A stretch of DNA of 64,000 nucleotides from contig CM043870.1 in NCBI GenBank assembly GCA_023846275.1, forward strand, positions 2,727,527 through 2,791,526, given 5' to 3'. How positions within the stretch are numbered: the first letter of the stretch is position 1; every line of letters begins with the position of its first letter. The stretch is from Vanilla planifolia (lineage: Eukaryota > Streptophyta > Magnoliopsida > Asparagales > Orchidaceae). Position numbers and translations under genes: made by a program. Of the stretch, positions 54,411 to 64,000 are shown piece by piece. The notes beneath the pieces are model-generated. The model was not told the origin of the DNA and ran no database searches. It saw only the letters and a list, made by a program, of their open reading frames with translations.

Positions 54411-55382
54411 ATGGACAACCATAGTTCGGAAAATGTCATCGGAATTCCTATCAGCTGTATGAAATCCGCAGCTGGGAAGTTAGTGGGACCTGCTTCTTCT
54501 ATGTCAAAGAGCTTCTATATCCATTCTACCTGTCATTCTTCGGAAGTGCAGAAGAGTAAAGACTCTTTGCCAAGTTTGTTCGTTCTGCCCACTGATATAT
54601 TCATGTGTTATTTACTGAATGCAATGCATTGGAATTACAGATAGGAAACATTCTGTCGTTCATTGGATGAACAAGTTCAGCAAGAAAGCAGACTGTTGTG
54701 CAAGAGGAATCAAGAATCATGGTAATTGCTTTTGGGATCATATTATTTGCACTATTGCAGTAATCATTTATGTTGAATCATTGTTTCATTATCGGTTTAC
54801 TTTTCTATGGACCATGCAGTGAGCTTGGGAACCAATCTTTCCCAAACTGTGAAGGGGAAGGTGAGCCTGGGAGCAAGGATTCTTCAGGCAGGAGGCATTA
54901 AAAAAGTCTTTGTACAGAATTTCTCTGTTGAAGAAGGAGAGAAGTTGCTCAATGCTTTCCAATGCTACTTGTCCACCACAGCTGGTGCAATTGCTGGTGT
55001 ACTCTTCATCTCAACCAAAAAAATTGCGTTCCACAGCGACAGATCGATCAAGCTCACTTCTGCAAGGAAAGAAATTGCCAGAATTCCTTATAAGGTTGTT
55101 AAAGTTCTTAGAGAAGGTTAAAAAATACAACTTTTTTTGTTATGGATAAGTTGACGGTGAGTTGTTTAACGTGTTATCTGAACTTCACAGGTTGTGATAC
55201 CTCTTAGAAGGATGAAAAGAGTCAGTCCATGTGAAAATGAAGCCAAGCCAACCCAGAAATACATACGAGTGGTCACTGAGGATGGATTTGAGTTCTGGTT
55301 CATGGGTTTTTTTCTTTATGAGAGATCCCTTAAGTCTTTGCAACAAGCAATCAATGAACTACAAGAAACATGCTCTCCATAA
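54411..55382 (+). CDS. GEM-like protein 4 of the array (GRAM domain)
   Basis: Exons 54411-54555, 54641-54721, 54820-55094 and 55191-55382 join to 230 aa. The N-terminus MDNHSSENVIGIPISC groups with copies 1 and 5. The start of exon 3 (KVSLGARILQAGGIKK) is shared with copy 2. Unusual residues are STKKIAFHS (Lys for Glu), SARKEIARI (Lys for Glu), AGAIAG and YIRVVTEDG, which make the GRAM domain more basic than in the siblings. The tail LQETCSP ends like that of copy 5. The frame and splice sites are intact. Confidence 0.9.
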
Positions 55383-58300
55383 ATGTGAAGGCAAAGAAAG
55401 GGAAACAAGAATTTGTTCCTGCTACGAGTTTTTAAGTGCAAATATTTCAGTGGTGAACTATGAAGATACTTCAGTATATCTCAATTTTTTTAAATGAGAT
55501 GACTGGTAGTGTGCTAATACTGATTGTAATCTATTACAGTTTTCTTCTAAAGTTAAGTTTAATTTAGTTATACAGTTGAACTTTGTTGTCCCACAGAATA
55601 GTTTTTATTCTGAAAACTAGGAATAAAAGCCATGGAGCTTTGGTGTTCGAACAACAAAATAGCTACTAACAAAAATATTATGATGTAAAATTATGTGCAT
55701 TAGATCTTTTGTGTTCTTACACTTCTCCAGCTTCTCTAAACCTAAGACTAATGAGCTTAGAAAAATGAGGCAGCTTGTGATTTTGGGACGATTCTTTCAT
55801 TGTTTCTCCTTTTCTTTTCTCTTTCCACTTCATTGCTAGCACTAAATATTGCTTTATCATTATATTAGCATGTTAACTTTCCATATACTATGTTTCACAA
55901 ATCACCTTTTTACATGAACTTTCTTTTATTTTACAATTCTTCATTATCCTTATATCATTCCTTATCAAAACATTCGTAAGCAATGTGGCTTAATCCCCAA
56001 CATTCCTTTAGAATTCTACTATTTTTTCTTCTTTCACTATCTCCACTTACCATCAGAGGGTCATCATGTATGGTATGCCTGCATAGTATATGATAAGTCC
56101 ATTTGTTGGCACATTGTTTGTAATCTTTGGGTAATGAACTTTCCACAACTTTTTCCTTTTAGTGCCATTCATTATTACCTTATGTAAGATAGATAGGGCT
56201 TAACACATAATATGTTGGCCTCTCTCTTGGGTACACAAGTGATGGATTGAAAGTTAAAATTGTTCCAATTCCATGACAAAACTCTGTGAATACAAAAATT
56301 TACTTCAAACAACTCAAGCACAATCCAAAAACATGCTATATGATTTACTTGTGGAGGTTGTTAACAAAAGGTAGCAATCAATATAAGAAATGAGATTATA
56401 TGTGTGCTATTTCAATACCCTTACTCATAAAGCTCCTCTTAGGTTCTCATCCTTGGACTCTAATTCCATCATTTCACGTGTCAATAAATCATAAACCCAA
56501 TAATATAATCAAAGTCTTTAAAATATGTGGTCACAACAAAAGTACACAACAAAAATCTTGAGGACAAAAACTAATATGGGTGACAATGATGGAAAAGCAT
56601 CACAAAAATCCACATTCCATGTGATATAGAGAAAAGCAAGTGAATAAATGGCCATTCATATCATACCTCAACATTATTAAATATCTAACAAAAGTATAAC
56701 AATATTTGTTATATAATATATAGATACAAAAATTATTACCTACAAAATCTCTGATAGAGCATAACATAAGCGCTCTCTCAAGTTCTTGTGCCCACATTAC
56801 TAGATAACTTAGTTTTGTTTAAACCAATATTCTGACTTGTAATATAAGTAGGTAATTTACATAAAAAAACAAAGTAACTATAAACACCAAAACAATATGA
56901 AATATAATAAGTAGTATGTAAACTAAGAGTAAGAGTAATATCACATATGCATGACATAAGAGAATTATTTAAAATTTGTTAAAAAAATCACATGTATGCT
57001 CATATGCAATATTATATGACTACATCCATATCATACAATATTTATAGCATATATTGCTCATTTCATAATATTTACTAAGCCACAGATTCATATCACCCAT
57101 TGTATCACTACTTTGTACATAGTTCTAAAGATAATAGGCCTCTCTCTATTTGCCTTAAATAGAATGTTACCATTAACAAAAAAGATATCAAATGTTATTC
57201 AATTATATCATCTCCATCTATCAAAACCTTATACAAAGTACTAATAACAACTAACTCTCTGTTTATCATCACAATACATGGAGTGCTACTAATAATAGAA
57301 TCATATCATGCAACATAAGATAAAGTCATAAGAATAATCTTAACATTTCTCCTCTTCAGAATGCTAATGACCATATAGATCATCTGACTCACATAGCATG
57401 GTTTTTTATGTTTATTATTTTTTTTCAATTCATTTTATTATAATATTTTATTTATCTTTCTTATTTTATGTTTTAATTCTTATAATATATATATATATAT
57501 ATATACTCATAATATAATATACTAGTATGTTATATCTATCATTAAAATGGATGTACAATAATTAGTTGATGTTATGCAATTATGTTTAAATCACATCACA
57601 TCACATAGTTGTATTTTAAGGCATAACAAATAATCTATTTATATCATAATTATTTCAGTTAACATATCTAATAGTTTTGAAATGATTTTTTCATTACTTT
57701 TCTTTCTCTTTTCCTTTCTTTTTCCCTTCATTATCTACACAATATATTCCTTTATCATTATAAGAGAACGCAAGATATCCATATACATACTTTCACAAAT
57801 CACTTTTTTACATAAACTTCATTTCTTTTCATAATTCTTCAGTTTCTGCATACCATTCCTTATCAAAACATTCTCAAGATATGCTACTTTTCCTTCTTTA
57901 CGTATCGTCCATCCGCCCTAATGTACAATACTTTGATCGTGGCACATAATAAGAAGCAAAAAAACAACTGACTGTCCATGTTTATTTGGAATGGGGAGCT
58001 ACACGGTTGCTGCTCTCTCTCTCTCTAGACATACACATACCGTCTAAGGCTCCTCACATACGATATGTTTGTACGATACATCCATTTGTTTGTATACTGT
58101 CTACAATTTTCGAGCATGGAATTCTCTATAGTTGCTTCTTTAATTGCTGTCCATTGGCACCCTGCATATAGTATGTGGGGACTAATATATGGCATGTTAG
58201 TCTCCATATACAATATGTGAATGATGGATCAAAATCTGTAACTATTCCAATTCCACACTAAACTCCACCAAATACAAATATTAAATTCAAGTAGCTCAAG

Positions 58301-60289
58301 CACAACACAAAACCAAGCTAAGGAAAGAACACAAACAAACAAAACCTTAGTGAAACCTCCACAAACACGAAAACTCCAAGACTCCCGGCGTTCCGTACGG
58401 GTCGAAGCATATGGTTATCTCCTAAACTTCTCTGTTGTAGATTCTGTTAACATTGGTCTCTTGCTGTTGTAGCAGTTCCTCAAGGATTTCTTAGCTCAAC
58501 TGATTTCACCTTTCTTCTCTCTCGTTCGCTCGCTCCTACTCCTTTCATGGTCTTCTCAAGCAATCCTCTAGGCAAGAGAAATTGCTCAAGGAAGGATTAA
58601 ATAATATTCTATATTTTTTATAATATATAAATATTTAATAAGTTAAATATTAGTTTTAATTTTTGAAAACTCCTTAAAATTGCAAATAGTATAAAAAAAT
58701 TACAAATGCATGACAATAAATTCTTCAAGTAGAGTTCTTTCTCAATAGCATGCTCGATACTCAATTTTGAGATACTTGTGATTTATACATAGCTTGAGAT
58801 GCATCAAAAATAGAATTGTAAAATAGGTCTACAAATAATAAATGTTAATATCACAAATTTAGTTACATATATTTATCATATATAAAAATTTAAACTATTA
58901 TAATATTAATGAATATTTCATCTAATAAAGATAAAATATTATAAAAGTTTTTTCATTAGATCAATATCATGCAAATATTCTATTAATTTATGAAAATATT
59001 GTATGACATATTATTACATTTGATATGAATGCATTTATAAAGTTAGTTTTGACCAATAATTTGTATTAAAGTTAGGGAAAGTTAACCAAAATTTAATTCC
59101 AATTTCACTTGAATTGAACTCGAAATAATAAGTAAAGAGTTATATCTAAAAATTATCGTATGATCAAATAATATTAGTTTTATTCATTGTAAACTCCTAA
59201 AAATCTTAAATAATTGCAAAGAATTATAAATACATACTAATAAATTCTTTTAATGGAACTCTTCTCAATAGTATGTTCAATACTGAATTCTGAAATACCT
59301 GTAACTTACATGTAATTTGAGATGTATTAAAAATAGATTTTTAAAATAACTATACAAACAACAAATGTTAATATCACATAATTAGTTACATGCATTATCA
59401 TATCTAAAATTTTAGTTAATTGCAATATTGCTCAACACTTCATCTAATAAAGATAACTATATTGTTATAAGAGCTTTTTCATTCATCTCGCCCTTTTCTT
59501 GTTATTATATTCTTGGACATTTTTTATCGAGCCTAGAGTTTCTTTGCTAGGCTTATTGTGCTGATATCCTTCTCATCTTGGATTGTGATAGTCGAAAGCT
59601 CTTAGATCTATCAAATTTCTTAATCTTGTATTTTGTCTTTATGCCATCCAATTGAGACTATGATTCCAAATTTTTTGGGTTTAAACCTATAATGTTAATA
59701 TAAGCGTAACAAAAATAGGATCGATAAAAACAATAATGGCAAAATAAAGAAGTAAAATAGAGAAAACAAAGTTGCGTGGTTCAAACAATTTAGAGCCAAG
59801 TTCACAAAGGAGAAAGAAAATTAATTATAGGCTGAGTCACAAAATAAACTCATCTAAATTCAACTAATATTACAAGTATGAAATAATATTAAAACTTTTA
59901 CAAAATAGAACAAGATTTTCTAAGTCTTCCACAAAAGGGAACACAAATAAACTAACACATGTTCCTCCTTAAAAAACTCATTTTGCTCTCTCTTGTTTTC
60001 TTCATCTTCATAAACTTCATGACATTCATAAATTGCAAACTATATATATTTAATACAAAAAAAACTTGTCTTCATACTATCCCGCATAGTTATAATTTTC
60101 TTCAACTATGTTTATATGGTGTCAACTTATACATGTAATAAACAACATATTTTAGAAGTAAATAAAATTAAATGTCATTTTTGAATTCATATGAAATGGT
60201 AAGTAGACATAATTTTTGTTGAAAATTTCATAAATGTGATGTACTTGCTTCCTATAAAATCCCTAAATTTTGTCCAACTTGATCACCTC
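55383..60289. other. Array spacer 4 (after GEM-like gene 4)
   Basis: It follows the block order of spacer 3: 3' UTR block, CT/T-rich block (55780-56360), CTCATCCTTGGACTC block (56360-56830), CATATGAT-like block (56900-57640), then a second CT-rich block (57660-58560). A near-tandem pair follows at about 58660-58990 and 59200-59480, as in spacer 2. A (TA)n run is at 57486-57505. A short GC-rich patch at 58383-58408 has no equivalent in spacers 2 and 3. No gene was seen. Confidence 0.6.
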
Positions 60290-61024
60290 TACTAACTTAT
60301 CTTTTCTATTAGTAAACTCAAAGCCTTAAGATTATATGTTAATGCTGTTATCAGATTCCAAAACCATTACAAGAACATAATGTAATCAAATCTTTGGTCT
60401 ATCTATTGTATAGCTAGGTTTACAATTAATTTTGAACTACAGAAACAATCAAAATGAGAAAGATGCTGACTCACAAGACTGCAGCTAACCAGGCACTCAC
60501 ATGGACCAGTGAAAAAAGGTAGAATGCAAGATCCCTGGTGGTTTTTCAAAGATCACTGGGTCTTGTCATTTGCTCATGTGTCATCAGCTTACTGCCTTTC
60601 CAGGTCCTTGCATTTGGTGGGCAACCTTTGGTCCATCCAAAAGTTATTCCAAGTTTTGTTCTTGACCAAAAACAGAAGAAGATACAAAGGTTTGCATATC
60701 CACCTCAAAAGTACAAATCCAAAGAACCACCAAGGGAAGGGAATTAAGTTTTGGCTACACATGCAAGATGGAAGCTAGCCATTTGCCTAAACGAAAGTAT
60801 AAGAACCATCTGCTTTAGTTTCATATTGATTTCATTAATTATGTCTTTATCCCCGCTGAGCAGATGATGACTATACAGCAAAAAGTAGAATTCAACTACT
60901 CCTGTCAACTAGTTAGTTGCTTTTGGCCTATAAAAGACCATTTTCTTACAAGGATGGCAATAGCAAAAAGAATTCCCTTCACAGAGACAAGCTAGAGGTA
61001 CAGAACGGCAGTTCTCCATCTCTA
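60290..61024 (+). promoter_or_regulatory. Upstream module and promoter of GEM-like gene 5
   Basis: TGACTCA is at 60467-60473 and TATAAAAG at 60929-60936, 455 bp apart because of a ~60-bp deletion near 60600. The start codon is at 61025. A 4-bp TAGT duplication lies just upstream of the TATA box (CTAGTTAGTTGC). Confidence 0.7.
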
Positions 61025-61991
61025 ATGGACAACCCAAGTTCGGAAAATGTCATCGGAATTCCTATCAGCTGTATGACATGTGCAGCTGGGAAGTTGATGG
61101 GACCTGCTTCTTCTGTGTCAAAGAGCTTCTATGTCCATTCTACCTGTGATTCTTCTGAAGTGCAGAAGAGTAAAGACTTTTTGACAACTTTCTTTGTTCT
61201 ACTCACTGATATATTCATGTGTTATTTACTGAATGCAACGCAACGGATTTACAGATAGGAAATATTCTGTTGTTCATTGGATGAATAAGTTTAGCAAGAA
61301 AGCAGACTGTTATGCAAGAGGAATCAAGAGTCATGGTAACTGCTTTGGGATCTTATACTTGCACTTTTGCAGTAATCATTTATGTTGAAGCATTGTTTCA
61401 TTATCGGTTTACTGTTCTATTGACGATGCAGTGAGCTTGGGAACAAATCTTTCTCGAGCTGTGAAGGGGAAGCTCAGCCTGGGTGCAAGGATACTTCAGG
61501 CTGGAGGGATTGAAAAGTTTTTTGTACAGAATTTCTCTGTTGAAGAAGGAGAGAAGTTGTTTAATGCCTTCCAATGCTACTTGTCAACCACAGCTGGTCC
61601 AATTGCTGGTGTTCTCCTCGTCTCGACTGAAAAGATTGCATTCCATAGCGACAGATCCATCAAGCTCACTTCTGCAAGGGAAGAAATTGCCAGAATTCCT
61701 TATAAGGTCATTAAACGTAGAGATAGTTAAAAAAATGTAACCTTTTTTTTATGGATGAAACGGCAGTGAGTTGTTTAACATTATATCTAAACTTTACAGG
61801 TTGTGATACCTCTGAGAAGGATAAAGAGAGTCAGTCCATGTGAAAATGAAGCCAAGCCAACCCAGAAATACATACAAGTGGTCACTGAGGATGGATTTGA
61901 GTTCTGGTTCATGGGTTTTGTTCTGTATGAGAGATCCTTTAAGTCTTTGCAACAAGCAATCAATGAACTACAGGCGACATGCTCTCCATGA
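61025..61991 (+). CDS. GEM-like protein 5 of the array (GRAM domain)
   Basis: Exons 61025-61169, 61255-61335, 61432-61706 and 61800-61991 join to 230 aa. The N-terminus MDNPSSENVIGIPISC groups with copies 1 and 4. Exon 3 has KLSLGARILQAGGIEK as in copies 1 and 3. Unusual residues are LSRAVKGK (Arg-Ala for Gln-Thr), GVLLVSTEK (Leu-Val for Phe-Ile), NRKYSVVHW (Tyr for His) and RRIKRV (Ile for Met). The 3' UTR block is shortened by an internal deletion and array homology ends at about 62070, so this is the last unit. The gene is intact. Confidence 0.9.
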
Positions 61992-62168
61992 ATGTGAACT
62001 GTGTAGATACTTCAGTACATCGCAACGTTTTTTAAATGAGATACAGATTGTAATCCTTTAAGCTTATTCAAAAGAACTCATTTGATAAAATTTTGCTTTG
62101 GAACAATGTAGCATCTCCAATCTTTCTACAGAGATTATCTTGGTTAATTAGGTTTTTTCCTTTTTCTC

Positions 62169-64000
62169 AAAGGGCATTTGTAATATCCCAAAAGTGGAGG
62201 ACAAATAATTAAATAACATTTTAAAGATTTTAAATGATTGGATGTTTAAATTAATAAAAAATATCATGATCTCAGAGCTGATTGAAGATTCGATAAGGAG
62301 AGAGGAAAATTAGCATCTCAAATATAATAAAAATTTTGGTTTATAATTATTTTAAATTATTTTGATTTTTTAAAGAATTTTTAAAAAAATTTAAAAATTA
62401 TAATATTTTATCCAAAAAAATCATACATCATTAAAGGAATGTATGAATCTCAAAAAAGTAAAGTGAGAAGTACGAATTATTTAGAATCTAACAATATCAG
62501 GTTAATGAAAATAAAAATTTTTTTAAGAGAATAAAAAATCAAAAATCTATGAAGAATTATTTATGAATTTAGAAAATTTAAAAAATTAATAAAATTATTA
62601 AATGATCTCAAAAAATTATGAATGCTTTCCCTGAGTTATAGAAGAATAACTTTATTAAAATATTCTTGACACAAAAAAAAAAATGTGTTGACCTTATTAT
62701 TAAAATCCAAAGTTGAATTGAAGAAAATAATTACATACTTTCATAAGGATTTTAGATTTGAAAAATTTGTTAAAAATATCAATTGATATCAAAAAAATGT
62801 AAAAATTTATTGATGGATTGACTCTTCCACTAGAATCATGTGATTGGTGAATTTTTTGAAGTCATTTGGATCAAAACATTTTAGAAATTAAATTAGTTTT
62901 AAGTTTTAAGCAAATTCAAAAATACCAATTGTATCTTTAAACCCTAATCTCCTAAATTGGCGATCCCAAACAATGGAAACCTCCAAAATCAAAGGAAACA
63001 CAACCATTGAAGATAAAGGAAGGATCAGGTAGCTGAGGAGGTGCATTTGTTAATGGATTTAAAGCATCAAGGGTTAATTCGATATGGAATCATGTATAAA
63101 AGAGGAAGAGCACAAGACATAGGGTATTTAAAAAAAATTTAAGAAATTGCTGCTTCAAACAAGAGCTTAAAGAAAAGAGGAGAGAGAAAAGAGGTGCTTT
63201 CAATTTTTTGGAACAAATCAAGGAGAAGCCGATAAAGATTTGAAGAGAATTTGGGGAAAGTACAATAACTAGTATAGTAACAAGTACTTTAGCACTTGTG
63301 AGGAGAAAAGAAAAAGGTCATGGAAAGGCTTGCTTTCACAAATATGTTTCAAGGAAAATCCATTACAATCAAGAATAAAGATGGGCAAACTTGTACTTAT
63401 GCATCTGTTTGATATAAATTTTGTTTGTAGCTTAGTGACCACAAAAGGAAATGATATGAATTTATCAAGCTTGAGGATGTTTATTATCCATTTTTTATTG
63501 ATATTTTTCCTATGTTTAGAAATTTATGATATATGCTTATGTCAATTCCTCATGTTATATTATTTATTTCTTTAAAATGTAGTGTACAACATGTTTATAA
63601 AATATGAATTGTGATAATGGTCACCCAAATAATATAAAGTTAATGATTGTTTTTAAAGTCTTTCAAAAAGAGAAAAGAATGAAAAAGAAAAATGAGTAAG
63701 AATAAGAGTTGATTGAAAATAATAGGATATTATCTTAAATAACTTGAAACCTACTTTTAGAATGAGATATTTTGAAAGTGAAGCCATTATACTCGAGGGC
63801 ATGTTTCACAGATAGTACTCTAAAGAATTAAAAACCTTATTTTGAGTGACTTGGTTTGAAATTAGGTTCATCATCAAGAATGACTTGTTTCTTGTTTCGA
63901 AGGTAAAAACCAAAAGAATTTAAAATACTAAAGATTCTTAACTTAGAGCCAACTAAAAGAGAAAAATGAAATGTGAAATAAATAAATAAAAATGAAAAGA
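62169..64000 (+). mobile_element. Decayed LTR-retroelement sequence at the right edge of the array (TGTAATATCCC family)
   Basis: It begins TGTAATATCCCAAAA, as at 14099, and its first 320 bp match 34818-35130. A TATAAAAG box at 63095-63102 fits an LTR promoter ~930 bp from the start. No gag or pol domain appears before the window ends, so the right limit is unknown. The short ORF at 63330-63575 lies inside and is not a recognised gene. Confidence 0.45.

Overview
This is nuclear DNA from a flowering plant. It has spliced genes with GT-AG introns, plant-specific families, decayed LTR retrotransposons, microsatellites and long AT-rich spacers. The genes resemble those of monocots outside the grasses, but that placement is an impression, not a proof. 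There is no bacterial, organellar or viral gene content.

Layout. Positions 1-2200 hold a dead Ty1/copia element. Next comes a PMT8-class putative methyltransferase gene (2631-5138, +, seven exons, 612 aa). It converges with a RHON1/BP-73-like Rho-N protein gene (5952-7043, -). From 7.1 to 21.4 kb there is gene-poor, AT-rich DNA. It contains short tandem repeats, a three-copy relic repeat with a promoter-like end near 13.2 kb, and a ~2.1-kb LTR (15489-17569) carrying three hairpin units. A (TA)46 tract lies directly before an intronless NAA10 N-acetyltransferase gene (21621-22238, +). Retroelement debris fills most of 23.7-27.2 kb. A DIVARICATA/SRM1-type MYB gene with two exons spans 28507-30958 (+).

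From about 32 kb to 62.07 kb the window is one local tandem array of GEM-like/GRAM-domain (ABA-responsive-type) genes. Five complete copies lie head to tail on the + strand (starts 36839, 42029, 48835, 54411, 61025). Each has four exons; the first three are 145, 81 and 275 nt in every copy, and the proteins are 225-232 aa. Each copy has its own TATAAAAG box and a conserved upstream module. An upstream module without a gene (32090-32990) marks a decayed sixth unit. Copies 1, 4 and 5 group together by exon 1, copies 2 and 3 by exon 1, but exon 3 and intron 3 give other groupings. This points to gene conversion or unequal crossing over. A 1,111-bp solo LTR with a perfect CCATG target-site duplication sits in the upstream module of copy 3, between a conserved TGACTCA motif and the TATA box. 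It carries three G-quadruplex-type motifs in a 55-bp minisatellite. Related decayed LTRs lie on both sides of the array (34.8 kb and 62.2 kb).

The single-copy genes serve unrelated housekeeping roles: cell-wall-type Golgi methyltransferase, chloroplast RNA processing, co-translational N-terminal acetylation and transcription. They do not form a pathway. The part most worth study is the GEM-like array. No wholly new protein system was recognised. All exon boundaries come from reading splice signals and protein family similarity by eye.
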